Source: Hyphomicrobiales bacterium
GTDB taxonomy: Bacteria; Pseudomonadota; Alphaproteobacteria; Rhizobiales; Xanthobacteraceae
Length of the DNA: 64,000 nt
Assembly: GCA_017305555.1 (NCBI GenBank)
Contig: JAFKKM010000020.1
Coordinates: forward strand, 23,833 to 87,832
Direction of reading: 5' to 3'
Part shown: in pieces, positions 1 to 8,495 of the stretch
How positions within the stretch are numbered: the stretch's first letter is position 1
Layout of the letters: the number at the start of each line of letters is the position of its first letter
Translations under genes and position numbers: made by a program
The notes under the pieces: generated by a model
The model's database searches: none
The model's input: only the letters and a program-made list of their open reading frames with translations
Told to the model about the DNA's origin: nothing

Positions 1-438
1 GAAATCTCGATGTACATCAACTCGCCGGGCGGGGTGGTGACCTCGGGGCTGGCGATTTACGACACCATGCAGTTCATCCGCCCGCCCGTGCATACGCTCT
101 GCACCGGTCAGGCTGCGTCGATGGGTTCGCTGCTGCTGGCAGCCGGCGAGAAGGACAACCGCTTCTCGCTGCCGAATTCGCGCATCATGGTCCATCAGCC
201 GTCCGGCGGATTCCAGGGGCAGGCCACCGACATCATGCTGCACGCTCAGGAAATCCTCAACCTGAAGAAGCGCTTGAACGAAATCTACGTCAGGCACACC
301 GGGCAGACCTACAAGGCGATCGAGGATGCGCTGGAGCGCGACAAGTTCCTCACCGCCGACATGGCCAAGGAGTTCGGCCTGATCGACAAGGTGATCGACA
401 AGCGGGTGGACGAGCCGGCTCCGGCAAAACCGGCCTGA
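1..438 (+). CDS. clpP: ATP-dependent Clp protease proteolytic subunit ClpP (5' end outside window)
   Basis: This is the C-terminal part of the ClpP peptidase. The reading frame is open from base 1, so the gene starts upstream. The oxyanion segment NSPGG, the nucleophile-serine motif GQAASMGS and the catalytic-histidine motif MVHQPSGG are all visible, followed by the C-terminal EFGLIDKVI segment. ClpP forms a tetradecameric barrel in the cytosol that degrades unfolded substrates delivered by ClpX or ClpA. clpX follows 360 bases downstream on the same strand. The family identity is certain; only the N-terminus is missing. Confidence 0.97.
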   Translation, partial: EISMYINSPGGVVTSGLAIYDTMQFIRPPVHTLCTGQAASMGSLLLAAGEKDNRFSLPNSRIMVHQPSGGFQGQATDIMLHAQEILNLKKRLNEIYVRHTGQTYKAIEDALERDKFLTADMAKEFGLIDKVIDKRVDEPAPAKPA

Positions 439-798
439 ACCCCATCGCGGTTCCATTCTACTCAACGGCGGACGTGGCCATCGGGCCACGTCATACTGAA
501 TTGCTGCGGCAGGGGTCGCGCCAAGGCCGCAAATCACGCTATTGTCACGGCACCAGACCAATGGCCGATTAGCGAATTCTTGATAGTCGGCTGTCAGCAT
601 GGTTGGCTGACATTGGTTACTGACGGATTGAACTGGCCGCGATTCGTCGCGGCTCATGAAGTGAGAAAGGGGTCTTCCACGCAGGGTCTTTTTGGTACGG
701 ATATTGCTCCTATCTTAAGTTTCAGGCGGATGTGCCGGATTGGAGCGATCTCTATCGAAAAGATCGTGCGATGAGATCGAAGGCAGACGGAGACAGGA
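439..798. other. clpP-clpX intergenic region with hairpin and inverted repeat
   Basis: No gene is supported in these 360 bases. A hairpin at 471-492 (9-bp arms GACGTGGCC/GGCCACGTC, 4-base loop) lies 33 bases after clpP but is not followed by a T-run, so it may be a processing or weak termination structure. A second inverted repeat, TGTCAGC/GCTGACA, lies at 592-612. The remainder should hold the clpX promoter, but I see no convincing -35/-10 pair. Confidence 0.5.
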
Positions 799-2073
799 AT
801 GAGCAAGGTCGGCACCGGCGACTCGAAGAACACTCTCTATTGCTCGTTCTGCGGCAAGAGCCAGCATGAAGTCCGCAAACTGATCGCAGGTCCCACGGTT
901 TTCATCTGCGACGAATGCGTTGAATTGTGCATGGACATCATCCGCGAGGAGAACAAGTCCTCGTTGGTGAAGTCGCGCGACGGGATTCCGACGCCGAAGG
1001 AAATCTGCAAGGTGCTGGACGATTACGTGATCGGCCAGGGTCATGCCAAGAAGGTGCTGTCGGTCGCCGTCCACAATCACTACAAGCGGCTCAATCACCA
1101 GACCAAGCACAACGACGTCGAACTGGCGAAGTCCAACATCCTGCTGATCGGCCCGACCGGCTCCGGCAAGACGTTGCTGGCGCAGACGCTGGCGCGCATC
1201 CTTGACGTGCCGTTCACGATGGCGGACGCGACGACGCTCACTGAGGCCGGTTACGTCGGCGAGGATGTCGAGAACATCATCCTGAAGCTGTTGCAGGCGG
1301 CCGACTACAACGTCGAGCGGGCGCAGCGCGGCATCGTCTACATCGACGAAATCGACAAGATTTCGCGTAAGTCCGACAACCCCTCGATCACCCGCGATGT
1401 TTCGGGCGAGGGCGTGCAGCAGGCGTTGCTGAAGATCATGGAAGGCACGGTGGCCAGCGTTCCGCCGCAGGGTGGCCGCAAGCATCCGCAGCAGGAATTC
1501 CTGCAAGTGGATACCACCAACATCTTGTTCATCTGCGGCGGCGCGTTCGCGGGACTGGAGAAGATCATCTCGGCGCGCGGCCGCACCACCTCGATCGGCT
1601 TCGCCGCGCAGGTGCTCGCGCCGGAAGATCGCCGCACCGGTGAAATCTTCCGCCACGTCGAGCCGGAGGACCTCTTGAAGTACGGCCTCATTCCGGAGTT
1701 CGTCGGCCGCCTGCCGGTGGTCGCGACCTTGGAAGACCTCGACGAGGCCTCGCTGAAGAAGATCCTCACCGACCCGAAGAACGCGCTGGTCAAGCAGTAT
1801 CAGCGGCTGTTCGAGATGGAGAACATCGAGCTGACCTTCGCCGACGAGGCGCTGGGCGCGGTGGCCCGCAAGGCCATCGAGCGCAAGACCGGTGCGCGCG
1901 GGCTGCGGTCGATCCTCGAGAGCATTTTGCTCGAGACCATGTTCGATCTGCCCGGCCTTGAAGGCGTCGAGGAAGTGGTGATCTCGCGCGAAGTGGTGGA
2001 GGGGACCGCGAGGCCGCTCTACATCTACGCCGATCGCTCCGACCGGGCGAACGAGACCCGCGCCAGCGCCTGA
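799..2073 (+). CDS. clpX: ATP-dependent Clp protease ATP-binding subunit ClpX
   Basis: ClpX is the hexameric AAA+ unfoldase that recognises tagged substrates and threads them into ClpP. The 424-residue protein has the usual family length. It begins with the C4 zinc-binding domain (CSFCGK near residue 15 and CDECVELC near residue 37). It continues with Walker A GPTGSGKT (near 117), Walker B VYIDEID (near 180), the ISARGRTT segment and a C-terminal domain carrying [12 protein letters not shown]. The start is supported by a GGAGA motif 5 bases before the ATG. A strong terminator follows, so lon is probably transcribed separately. Confidence 0.98.
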   Translation: MSKVGTGDSKNTLYCSFCGKSQHEVRKLIAGPTVFICDECVELCMDIIREENKSSLVKSRDGIPTPKEICKVLDDYVIGQGHAKKVLSVAVHNHYKRLNHQTKHNDVELAKSNILLIGPTGSGKTLLAQTLARILDVPFTMADATTLTEAGYVGEDVENIILKLLQAADYNVERAQRGIVYIDEIDKISRKSDNPSITRDVSGEGVQQALLKIMEGTVASVPPQGGRKHPQQEFLQVDTTNILFICGGAFAGLEKIISARGRTTSIGFAAQVLAPEDRRTGEIFRHVEPEDLLKYGLIPEFVGRLPVVATLEDLDEASLKKILTDPKNALVKQYQRLFEMENIELTFADEALGAVARKAIERKTGARGLRSILESILLETMFDLPGLEGVEEVVISREVVEGTARPLYIYADRSDRANETRASA

Positions 2074-2108
2074 GTCGAGGACGCCGATACGCCGGCTGAC
2101 AACTTGAG

Positions 2109-2142
2109 AAAAGCGGCCGCCGAGCAATCGGCGGCCGCTTTT
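2109..2142 (+). terminator. Rho-independent terminator after clpX
   Basis: A perfect 15-bp inverted repeat (AAAAGCGGCCGCCGA and its complement) with a GCAA tetraloop ends in TTTT, 35 bases after the clpX stop. The A-rich 5' arm and T-run make it potentially bidirectional. Confidence 0.85.
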
Positions 2143-2375
2143 GCATCAGAGGGTTGCAGCCAATAAGTGCTGTGCGCAGAACCTTTTGGCCGACTTGACA
2201 CCATGCCGGCCCATAGCCACCTAATGCTATCGGCGAAGCCAATCTCGCTGGATTCGCCATCGTTCGTTTTCGACAAAAAGCGGTTGTCGCTGATCGTCGG
2301 GAACATCTCGGCACCTTGTGGCGGTTGCGCGTGTTGCGGACTGCGTGCAAGGGGGCACAACAAAGGGAATAGGCC

Positions 2376-4802
2376 ATGTCGACCTCAAAGCCTCGGCCAA
2401 CTATCGTTCACGGCGAAAGCCATCTTTATCCTGTGCTGCCGCTGCGGGACATCGTCGTCTTCCCGCACATGATCGTGCCGCTGTTCGTCGGCCGCGAGAA
2501 ATCGATCAAGGCGCTCGAACAGGTCATGAAGAATGACGGGCTGATCATGCTCGCGACGCAGAAGAATGCGTCGGACGATGATCCGACCCCGGACTCGATC
2601 TACGAAATCGGAACGCTCGCCAGCGTCCTGCAATTGCTCAAGCTGCCCGACGGCACCGTGAAGGTGTTGGTCGAGGGGCTGACGCGTGCGCGCGTCGAGC
2701 AGTATTCGGATCGCGCCGATTACTACGAAGCGACCGCGGTCGCGCTTGCCGACACCGACGCTGTCAGCGTCGAGGCGGAAGCACTGTCGCGTTCGGTGGT
2801 GTCCGATTTCGAGAGCTATGTGAAGCTCAACAAGAAGATCTCCGCCGAAGTCGTCGCGGTGGTGCAGTCGAAGACCGACTTCGCCGAACTGTCCGACACC
2901 GTCGCCTCGCATCTCGCGGTGAAGATCGCGGATCGCCAGACGCTGCTGGAAACACTGTCGGTCACCGCGCGCCTTGAGAAGGTGCTCGGGCTGATGGAAA
3001 GCGAAATCTCGGTCTTGCAGGTCGAGAAGCGTATCCGCTCGCGCGTCAAGCGCCAGATGGAGAAGACGCAGCGCGAGTACTATCTCAACGAGCAGATGAA
3101 GGCGATCCAGAAGGAGCTCGGCGACGATGAAGGTCGCGACGAGTTGGCCGATCTGGAAGAACGCATCGCCAAGACCAAGCTGTCGAAGGACGCGCGGGAG
3201 AAGGCGCAGCACGAGCTGAAGAAGCTGCGTCAGATGTCGCCGATGTCGGCGGAAGCCACCGTCGTGCGCAACTATCTCGACTGGCTGTTGTCGATTCCGT
3301 GGAACAAGAAGTCGAAGGTCAAGAAGGACCTCGGTGCCGCGCAGGCGACGCTCGACGACGATCACTACGGACTCGAGAAGGTCAAGGACCGTATCGTCGA
3401 GTATCTCGCGGTGCAGTCTCGCGCCAACAAGCTGACCGGTCCGATCCTGTGCCTTGTCGGCCCTCCGGGCGTCGGCAAGACCTCGCTCGGCAAGTCGATC
3501 GCGAAGGCGACCGGACGCGAGTTCGTGCGCGTGTCGCTCGGCGGCGTGCGTGACGAAGCGGAGATCCGCGGACATCGCCGGACCTATATCGGTTCGATGC
3601 CCGGCAAGATCATCCAGTCGATGCGCAAGGCGAAGACCTCGAACCCGCTGTTCCTGCTCGACGAGATCGACAAGATGGGCGCCGATTTCCGCGGCGATCC
3701 GTCGTCGGCCTTGCTCGAGGTGCTCGACCCCGAGCAGAATGGCACGTTCAACGATCACTACCTCGAGGTCGATTACGATCTCTCCAACGTGATGTTCATC
3801 ACGACCGCGAATACGCTGAATATTCCCGGGCCGTTGATGGACCGCATGGAGCTGATCCGGATCGCCGGCTACACCGAGAACGAGAAGGTTGAGATTGCCC
3901 GCAAGCATCTCATCCCCAACGCGCTCAGCAAGCATGGCCTCGACTCCAAGGAATGGTCGATCGACGACGACGCGCTGTTGCTGTTGATCCGTCGCTACAC
4001 CCGCGAGGCGGGCGTGCGTAACCTCGAGCGCGAGATTTCGACACTGGCCCGCAAGGCGGTGAAGGAATTGATGCTCTCGAAGAAGAAGTCGGTGAAGGTC
4101 ACTGAGAAGTCGCTGGAAGACTTCCTCGGCGTGCCGAAGTTCCGCTACGGCGAGATCGAGAGCGACGATCAGGTCGGTGTTGTCACTGGCCTCGCGTGGA
4201 CCGACGTGGGCGGCGAGTTGCTGACCATCGAGAGCGTCATGATGCCCGGCAAGGGCCGCATGACGGTCACCGGCAACCTGCGCGATGTGATGAAAGAATC
4301 GATCTCGGCGGCGGCGTCTTACGTCCGCTCGCGGGCGATTACTTACGGCATCGAGCCGCCGTTGTTCGAGCGTCGTGACATCCACGTCCACGTGCCGGAA
4401 GGCGCAACGCCGAAGGATGGCCCGTCCGCAGGCGTTGCGATGGCCACCACCATCGTCTCGGTGCTGACCGGCATTCCGATCCGGCACGATGTCGCCATGA
4501 CCGGCGAGATCACGCTGCGGGGCAGGGTGTTGCCGATCGGCGGCTTGAAGGAGAAGCTGTTGGCTGCTGCTCGCGGCGGCATCAAGACGGTGCTGATCCC
4601 TGAGGACAACGCCAAGGATCTCACCGAGATCTCCGATGCCATCAAGGGCGGGCTGGAAATCATTCCGGTCTCGCGGATGGACGAGGTGATCGCGCGGGCC
4701 CTGGTGCGGCCGCCTCAGCCCATCGAGTGGGAAGAGGACACCAAGGTCCCGGCCAAGACCGACGCCGGCGACGAAGCCTCCGGTGGCCTGACCGCGCACT
4801 AA
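2376..4802 (+). CDS. lon: ATP-dependent protease Lon (LonA type)
   Basis: Lon is a cytosolic homohexameric AAA+ protease that removes damaged proteins and short-lived regulators. The 808-residue product has the full LonA layout. There is an N-terminal substrate-binding domain starting at [14 protein letters not shown], a coiled-coil middle region ([20 protein letters not shown]), an AAA+ module with Walker A GPPGVGKT and Walker [11 protein letters not shown], and a C-terminal protease domain. The catalytic Ser lies in [11 protein letters not shown] and the partner Lys in [10 protein letters not shown]. The ATG is preceded by AAGGGAATAGG. A terminator lies 28 bases downstream. No hupB gene follows, although lon-hupB is a common arrangement in proteobacteria. 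Confidence 0.98.
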   Translation: MSTSKPRPTIVHGESHLYPVLPLRDIVVFPHMIVPLFVGREKSIKALEQVMKNDGLIMLATQKNASDDDPTPDSIYEIGTLASVLQLLKLPDGTVKVLVEGLTRARVEQYSDRADYYEATAVALADTDAVSVEAEALSRSVVSDFESYVKLNKKISAEVVAVVQSKTDFAELSDTVASHLAVKIADRQTLLETLSVTARLEKVLGLMESEISVLQVEKRIRSRVKRQMEKTQREYYLNEQMKAIQKELGDDEGRDELADLEERIAKTKLSKDAREKAQHELKKLRQMSPMSAEATVVRNYLDWLLSIPWNKKSKVKKDLGAAQATLDDDHYGLEKVKDRIVEYLAVQSRANKLTGPILCLVGPPGVGKTSLGKSIAKATGREFVRVSLGGVRDEAEIRGHRRTYIGSMPGKIIQSMRKAKTSNPLFLLDEIDKMGADFRGDPSSALLEVLDPEQNGTFNDHYLEVDYDLSNVMFITTANTLNIPGPLMDRMELIRIAGYTENEKVEIARKHLIPNALSKHGLDSKEWSIDDDALLLLIRRYTREAGVRNLEREISTLARKAVKELMLSKKKSVKVTEKSLEDFLGVPKFRYGEIESDDQVGVVTGLAWTDVGGELLTIESVMMPGKGRMTVTGNLRDVMKESISAAASYVRSRAITYGIEPPLFERRDIHVHVPEGATPKDGPSAGVAMATTIVSVLTGIPIRHDVAMTGEITLRGRVLPIGGLKEKLLAAARGGIKTVLIPEDNAKDLTEISDAIKGGLEIIPVSRMDEVIARALVRPPQPIEWEEDTKVPAKTDAGDEASGGLTAH

Positions 4803-4830
4803 AGCGCGCTCAGCACCGCACCAACAATCG

Positions 4831-4860
4831 AACGGCGCCCTTCGGGCGCCGTTTTGTTTT
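4831..4860 (+). terminator. Rho-independent terminator after lon
   Basis: A 10-bp GC-rich stem (AACGGCGCCC/GGGCGCCGTT) with a TTC loop is followed by TTGTTTT, 28 bases after the lon stop. Confidence 0.88.
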
Positions 4861-4917
4861 GGACGTCGCCAGCTTCGAGCGCATGATGCGATACATCGCG
4901 TGGTGTTGGAGGATGTG

Positions 4918-5319
4918 ATGGAAGTCAACGGACAATGTCACTGCGGACAGATTTCATTCGCGGCAATGGTCGATCCGTCCCGGGTGTCGATCTGTCATTG
5001 CAGTGATTGCCAGGCGCTCACCGGATCGCCATTCCGCGTCACAGTGTTGACCGCGCGTGACAACATTCGGCTCAGCAGCGCGGCGCTGAAGATGTATGTC
5101 AAGGTCGGCGACAGCGGCGGCAAGCGTCGCCAGTATTTCTGCCCCGAATGCGGAACGCCGATGTTCACCAGCGGCGACGACGAGACGAGCGAGTGGGGTA
5201 TTCGCTGGGGATGCATCCGCCAGCGTGCTGACCTCAAGCCGATGCGTCAGATCTGGCGACGCTCCGCAGTGTCGTGGCTGGGCGAGGTGGACCAGCTTCC
5301 GAGCCGCGCCACGGACTAA
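4918..5319 (+). CDS. GFA/CENP-V family zinc-binding protein
   Basis: This 133-residue protein belongs to the family named after glutathione-dependent formaldehyde-activating enzyme. Its zinc ligands are visible in three clusters: GQCHCGQ, ICHCSDCQ and FCPECGTPMF. These correspond to the structural and catalytic Zn sites of the GFA fold. Most members have no proven substrate, so formaldehyde chemistry should not be assumed. The ATG at 4918 was chosen because TGGAGGA lies 4 bases upstream; a GTG at 4900 would add six residues without a ribosome site. It lies between the lon terminator and the tRNA-Val gene. Confidence 0.85.
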   Translation: MEVNGQCHCGQISFAAMVDPSRVSICHCSDCQALTGSPFRVTVLTARDNIRLSSAALKMYVKVGDSGGKRRQYFCPECGTPMFTSGDDETSEWGIRWGCIRQRADLKPMRQIWRRSAVSWLGEVDQLPSRATD

Positions 5320-5369
5320 GCCGCCCGGCGCTTGCGTCGACAGCAGCCGAAAGGCTAAAGAGGGGCGGC

Positions 5370-5446
5370 GGGCGGCTAGCTCAGCTGGTTAGAGCATCTC
5401 GTTTACACCGAGAGGGTCTGCGGTTCGAATCCGTAGCCGCCCACCA
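5370..5446 (+). tRNA. tRNA-Val (anticodon UAC), CCA encoded
   Basis: All four arms fold. The acceptor stem GGGCGGC pairs with GCCGCCC, and the D arm contains GCTCAGCTGGTTAGAGC. The anticodon stem TCTCG/CGAGA has loop TTTACAC with anticodon TAC at 5404-5406. The T arm reads GCGGTTCGAATCCGT, and the discriminator A is followed by an encoded CCA. The anticodon assigns valine. No integrated element is seen at its 3' end. Confidence 0.97.
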
Positions 5447-5485
5447 CTTTCATCCCATCGCCGCAGATATTCGACGCCCTTCGCG

Positions 5486-5950
5486 CTACAGCATCGCGAA
5501 GGCGCTGGAGACCATTGCCACCGGCTTGCCGTCGCTCGCCGCGCTCAGCGTGACGCGGCCAAAGCTCATGGTGCGGCCGAGCCGCACCACGCGCGCGTCC
5601 GCCACCACATCCGACGAACTCACCGCCTTGAGGAAGTGCGTGGTTTGATCCACCGTCGTCATCGGACGGAAGCCGCCCGCCGCTGTCAGGATCGCCATCA
5701 CCATCGAGGTGTCCGCCAGCGCCATCAAGGCCTGGCCGCAGACGATGCCGCCCTGGCGGCACAGACGATCCGAGAACGGCATCCGCAGGACCGCGCCCGG
5801 CTGCCAGTCGGCAGCCGCGCCGGGCGGCGGTGCAGTGTCGATACGCTCGAGCGTCAGCTTGAGGTCCTGTACCCATGGCGCAAAGACGTCGCCCAGCACC
5901 CGCCTTGCGGCATCGAGATCGAAATCGGCGGTCGTCGGTTCGGCGGTCAT
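5486..5950 (-). CDS. PaaI-family hotdog thioesterase
   Basis: This 154-residue hotdog-fold protein is probably an acyl-CoA thioesterase. The core segment CRQGGIVCGQALMALADTSMVMAI matches the long helix region of PaaI-like enzymes (glycine turn, then an acidic residue near LADTS). It is followed by the strand TTVDQTTHFLKAV and the buried strands ARVVRLGRTMSFGRVTL. The start ATG at 5950 gives MTAEPTTADF; a longer upstream frame has no support, and GGGAG lies about 11 bases before this ATG. The substrate is unknown. It converges on the tRNA-Val gene. Confidence 0.8.
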   Translation of the reverse strand: MTAEPTTADFDLDAARRVLGDVFAPWVQDLKLTLERIDTAPPPGAAADWQPGAVLRMPFSDRLCRQGGIVCGQALMALADTSMVMAILTAAGGFRPMTTVDQTTHFLKAVSSSDVVADARVVRLGRTMSFGRVTLSAASDGKPVAMVSSAFAML

Positions 5951-6111
5951 CGGTGCGTCATCTCCCGGTTTCTCTGGTCGATCGAGTGTAGGGGAGTTCC
6001 ATCGGCTTTGGCAGCGGCTTCCGCGGGCCCGGTCCGATTGCCGCACGGCTTGAACGCAAAGTGGGTTCACCGGTACAATTGCTGGCGGGATGTGTATTGC
6101 GTGAGGGTGGC

Positions 6112-6231
6112 ATGGTCGGGCGGATCACCGTGGTTATTGGTCTGATTGTCCTCGGTCTGGTGTTGAGCGGCTGCACCAAATGCGGTCCGATCTGGGATGA
6201 TTGGCAGGCGCCGAAATCGTGCCGATCCTGA
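6112..6231 (+). CDS. 39-residue predicted lipoprotein
   Basis: This very short gene begins with ATG at 6112, five bases after a GAGG ribosome site, and ends with TGA at 6229-6231. The product starts MVGRITVVIGLIVLGLVLSGC, a classic type II signal peptide whose lipobox (LSGC) puts the acylated Cys at residue 21. The remaining 18 residues include TKCGPIWDDW, with three Cys in the mature part counting the lipidated one. It would be anchored in the inner or outer membrane facing the periplasm. Similar short lipoproteins occur in Bradyrhizobium as far as I recall, but no function is known to me. The next secreted protein starts 45 bases downstream. Confidence 0.75.
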   Translation: MVGRITVVIGLIVLGLVLSGCTKCGPIWDDWQAPKSCRS

Positions 6232-6276
6232 ATGCGGGCGTTGCAAGCGGGCTGTGAGCCAATGGGAGTGTTCGGT

Positions 6277-6555
6277 ATGAAGATTTTACGTGCGGCGGTG
6301 ATATTCGCGCTGTTCGCGACCCCCGCATTGGCTCAGACGCCGAACGTCAACCTGATCCCCGAGCTTCCGTCCAAGACGCCGGAGCAGATCGAGCAGGACA
6401 AGCAACTGCAGAGAGAGTACCGCAACTCGCTGCGCAAGATTCCTGATGCCAAGGCGTCTAACGATCCGTGGGGCTCGGTGCGCAGCACCGATGCGCCAGC
6501 GGCCCCGCGTGCCAAGCCGAAATCCAAGCCCCGCAGCGCCAGCCACCAGCAATAG
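6277..6555 (+). CDS. Small secreted/periplasmic protein of unknown function
   Basis: The 92-residue product has a clear Sec signal peptide (MKILRAAVIFALFATPALAQ, cleavage after ALA). A hydrophilic charged region follows (SKTPEQIEQDKQLQREYRNSLRKI) and then a Pro/Lys/Ser-rich tail (APRAKPKSKPRSASHQQ). I do not recognise a domain. The ATG at 6277 was chosen because GGGAG lies 8 bases upstream and it places the signal peptide at the N-terminus; an in-frame ATG lies 15 bases upstream. It may be co-transcribed with the small lipoprotein gene just before it. Confidence 0.7.
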   Translation: MKILRAAVIFALFATPALAQTPNVNLIPELPSKTPEQIEQDKQLQREYRNSLRKIPDAKASNDPWGSVRSTDAPAAPRAKPKSKPRSASHQQ

Positions 6556-6623
6556 CATTTGCCTGCTTCCGCCGTAGGCTCGCCGGTGCCTTTGACTGTC
6601 CGTTGGGTTCGGCCTGAGGTTTG

Positions 6624-6668
6624 GCGCGTTTCTTCAAGTGAACCGGTTTCCAGTTCGCTCGAAAACGC
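6624..6668. repeat. Dispersed repeat family A, copy 1 (degenerate)
   Basis: This is a diverged copy of a roughly 50-bp element with core GCGTTTTCGAGCGAAGTGGA...CCGGTTCGCGT...GAAAACGC, here in reverse orientation. Its two ends (GCGTTT and AAAACGC) are complementary, so the unit can fold into a hairpin. Other copies lie at 15064-15118 and 26277-26329. It directly precedes the fluoride riboswitch. Confidence 0.7.
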
Positions 6669-6689
6669 GGTAAGTTGGCGTTCAAGTTG

Positions 6690-6740
6690 ATGGGGATGGG
6701 GTTCCCCCGATAACCGCCGCAAGGCTGATGACTCCTACCG
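6690..6740 (+). promoter_or_regulatory. Fluoride riboswitch (crcB RNA)
   Basis: The aptamer hallmarks are all present in order: GGGGATGGGGTTCCCCC (first stem with the GATGG element), CGATAACCGCCG (internal pairing and pseudoknot segment) and GCTGATGACTCCTAC at the 3' side. This is the known crcB motif that binds Mg2+-coordinated fluoride. It sits 60 bases upstream of the crcB start, so fluoride would switch on export. I see no clear expression-platform terminator; the region up to the GGGAG ribosome site may act translationally. Confidence 0.92.
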
Positions 6741-6800
6741 GGCGCGTTGGTGCCGGGAGGAGGCTGTCTTCACCCGAGCGCGCCCATGATGGGAGCGCAT

Positions 6801-7205
6801 ATGATCGGGACGAGCATTTTCATGAATCTGCAATTGATCGCGGCCGTGGCTCTGGGAGGCGCGATCGGTTCGGTCGGGCGTTATCTCGCCGGCATCGGCG
6901 CGGGCAAGCTGTTCGGCATCGGCTTTCCCTGGGGCACGCTGGTCATCAACATCGCCGGGTCGTTCCTGATCGGCGTATTCGTCGAATGCTTCGCGCTGCG
7001 TTGGGATTTGCCGCAGGCGGCGCGGGTATTCCTCACCGTCGGCATCTGCGGCGGCTTCACTACGTTTTCGACCTTCTCGCTGGAATCCTTTCTGATGATC
7101 GAACGTGGCGAGTTAGGGTCGGCGGCCGCCTATATCGCAGGCTCGGTAGTGGTATCGATCCTGGCGCTGTTTGCCGGCCTGCACCTGATCCGCACGGTCA
7201 GCTAG
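6801..7205 (+). CDS. crcB: Fluoride ion transporter CrcB (Fluc)
   Basis: CrcB is a small dual-topology inner-membrane fluoride channel. The product (134 residues from this start) has four hydrophobic segments and the family motifs GGAIGSVGRYL, GTLVINIAGSFLIG and GICGGFTTFSTFSLE. The last of these contains the Phe and Ser/Thr residues that line the fluoride pathway. The ATG at 6801 was preferred because GGGAG ends 5 bases before it; ATGs at 6786 and 6822 are alternatives. The fluoride riboswitch immediately upstream independently supports the assignment. The 3' end overlaps the convergent gene by 8 bases. Confidence 0.95.
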   Translation: MIGTSIFMNLQLIAAVALGGAIGSVGRYLAGIGAGKLFGIGFPWGTLVINIAGSFLIGVFVECFALRWDLPQAARVFLTVGICGGFTTFSTFSLESFLMIERGELGSAAAYIAGSVVVSILALFAGLHLIRTVS

Positions 7206-7476
7206 AGCGGGGCTCATCGTCCGGCTCGCGCGGTGTGTGCTCGTCGCTGTCGTCGCGCGTCGGCATGTCGTCGTAGCCGTGGCGGCTGCTGTAGAACACC
7301 AGCGCCATCAGTCCGACGCCGACGATCAAGGACACCGTGACGCCCGCGAGCAGCGCGATGACGCCTGCGGCCGGCATCGGCTCCGAGCCGGTGGTGAGGC
7401 CGCTATAGGCGTACCAGCCGACGCCGGCCAGCAATGCCAGCAGTGCGGCAACGAGAATCCAGGCTCCGATGCGCAT
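7198..7476 (-). CDS. Small two-TM membrane protein of unknown function
   Basis: The 92-residue product has two predicted transmembrane helices: MRIGAWILVAALLALLAGVGWYAY at the N-terminus, and a second from about residue 35 (AAGVIALLAGVTVSLIVGVGLMALVFY). A strongly acidic, charged cytoplasmic tail follows (SRHGYDDMPTRDDSDEHTPREPDDEPRSS). I recognise no family. The start at 7476 places the first helix at the N-terminus; an upstream in-frame TTG with GGAGG beside it would add 21 residues. It converges with crcB and overlaps its last 8 bases. Confidence 0.6.
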   Translation of the reverse strand: MRIGAWILVAALLALLAGVGWYAYSGLTTGSEPMPAAGVIALLAGVTVSLIVGVGLMALVFYSSRHGYDDMPTRDDSDEHTPREPDDEPRSS

Positions 7477-7600
7477 GGTGATCGTCCAGACATGTTCGGC
7501 GCAGGGGGAGCGTCGGTCTTTTGTGTCCTGAACCTCCAAGGCGGCTTTGGCAACCGCTGCTTTGGCTCAAGGAGAACTGGTCTCTAGCCGGACATAACAA

Positions 7601-7633
7601 CGCCGTCGGACGGAGTATGTTCGTCCGACGGCG
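7601..7633. repeat. 12-bp perfect inverted repeat (hairpin)
   Basis: CGCCGTCGGACG and its exact complement flank a 9-base spacer in the gap between two minus-strand genes. No T-run is present on either side, so it is not a standard terminator; it could be a transcript-stabilising hairpin or a regulatory palindrome. Confidence 0.6.
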
Positions 7634-7720
7634 GTGCCGAGGCCCGAGCCCTGAAATTTCCCGGTGACCTTGGGTTCACCCGGTTGGAAAAAAGGTTCAA
7701 CGGCGTTTGCATTATTTCGA

Positions 7721-8161
7721 TTACGGCACCGCGACTGTGACCGTTTCCTCCATGATCCGAGTCCGGTCGCCATCGCGAACGACGGTCGCGGTGTAATAGC
7801 CGTGGAACGGCTTGTCCCCGAGCTTGGCCTGCCACTCGCCGGTATTGAAGATGAAGTTGCCTTCGGAACGCGAGATGATTCGCTTCACCGTGTAGTCGTG
7901 CAGTCCAAGAGCGAGCGCGGCCTGGAAGCTGCCGCGAATCGCGGCGCGGCCCTGGAAGATGCCACTGGGCGTGACCCGGATAGCGTTCTCCGTGAAGGCA
8001 TCGGCCATCGCCTCGAGGTCACCGCGATTGTAAGCCTCGGCGAAATGTCGCTGCATTTCGGCGGAGGGGTCGTCACCGGGGGATTGCTGAGCCGGTGCCT
8101 GCTGCGGCGCGCCTGCAAGCACAAGCGCCGCGAGTATCGCACAAATTGCTTGTGGCCTCAT
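7721..8161 (-). CDS. Secreted SnoaL/NTF2-like (DUF4440-type) protein
   Basis: The 146-residue protein begins with a signal peptide (MRPQAICAILAALVLAGAPQQAPAQ). An NTF2/cystatin-like fold follows, typified by EMQRHFAEAYNRGDLEAMADAFTENAIRVTPSG, then IFQGRAAIRGSF and the later strands NTGEWQAKLGDKPFHGYYTATVV. Such proteins are small periplasmic ligand-binding or enzymatic domains with varied roles, and nothing here indicates the ligand. It stands alone, with about 240 bases to the downstream minus-strand gene. Confidence 0.75.
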   Translation of the reverse strand: MRPQAICAILAALVLAGAPQQAPAQQSPGDDPSAEMQRHFAEAYNRGDLEAMADAFTENAIRVTPSGIFQGRAAIRGSFQAALALGLHDYTVKRIISRSEGNFIFNTGEWQAKLGDKPFHGYYTATVVRDGDRTRIMEETVTVAVP

Positions 8162-8229
8162 CTGGGTTCTCCGCCGCCAAGGTTATTGCGGAAGCCGCAC
8201 CGAAAGCAGTCGAGCCGAGAGAATTGCTT

Positions 8230-8406
8230 TCATTTTTCGACGCGCCAGCTTCCCAAGAGGAAAACTTTACGTGGTCTCCGACGGGGTTCGGCCTGGTCGT
8301 GAACATCGTTGAGATCGACGGCATGACGTCGCAATAGAAGCTTTGCCAGTGCGCCAACGACCAGAAACGGCGTCACATAAATCGCGAATACCTCAAGCGC
8401 TTTCAT
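8230..8406 (-). CDS. 58-residue single-TM membrane protein
   Basis: This short gene starts with ATG at 8406 preceded by a strong GGAGGGAG ribosome site, and stops with TGA at 8232-8230. The product has one N-terminal transmembrane helix (residues 5-25, VFAIYVTPFLVVGALAKLLL). A basic stretch (EPRRRPRKVFLLGSW) follows and is presumably cytosolic by the positive-inside rule. I recognise no named domain, though I recall similar small proteins near recA in related genomes. It is the last host gene before the insertion element that now separates it from recA. Confidence 0.7.
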   Translation of the reverse strand: MKALEVFAIYVTPFLVVGALAKLLLRRHAVDLNDVHDQAEPRRRPRKVFLLGSWRVEK

Positions 8407-8462
8407 CGCCGCTCCCTCCGCGATAGGGCTTGAGACATTACCATAGGCGGATCGGACGGGGC

Positions 8463-8470
8463 GGGATTTT
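8463..8470. repeat. Target-site duplication, left copy
   Basis: GGGATTTT stands immediately outside the left terminal inverted repeat and recurs exactly at 10560-10567 outside the right one. Eight bases is the duplication length known for IS1595-family insertions. Confidence 0.9.
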
Positions 8471-8495
8471 CAGATTTATCCCTTGACGACAAGTA
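8471..8495 (+). repeat. Left terminal inverted repeat of the IS element
   Basis: These 25 bases match the complement of 10535-10559 with a single mismatch (A at 8489). They contain TTGACG, which doubles as the likely -35 element for the transposase gene. Confidence 0.93.

Noticed and set aside
2190..2230. Possible heat-shock (RpoH) promoter before lon: CTTGACA followed by CCATAG or CTAATG
   Set aside because: The spacing fits neither RpoH nor sigma-70 well; the match is too weak to list as a feature.
2385..4928. An 847-codon open frame antisense to lon, and similar long antisense frames opposite clpX, alaS, purL and icd
   Set aside because: They mirror codon-position GC bias of real genes, encode Arg/His/Asp-rich sequence with no domain, and lack ribosome sites.
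5370..5485. tRNA-Val as an integration site for a genomic island
   Set aside because: No integrase, no direct repeat of the tRNA 3' end, and ordinary host-like genes on both sides.
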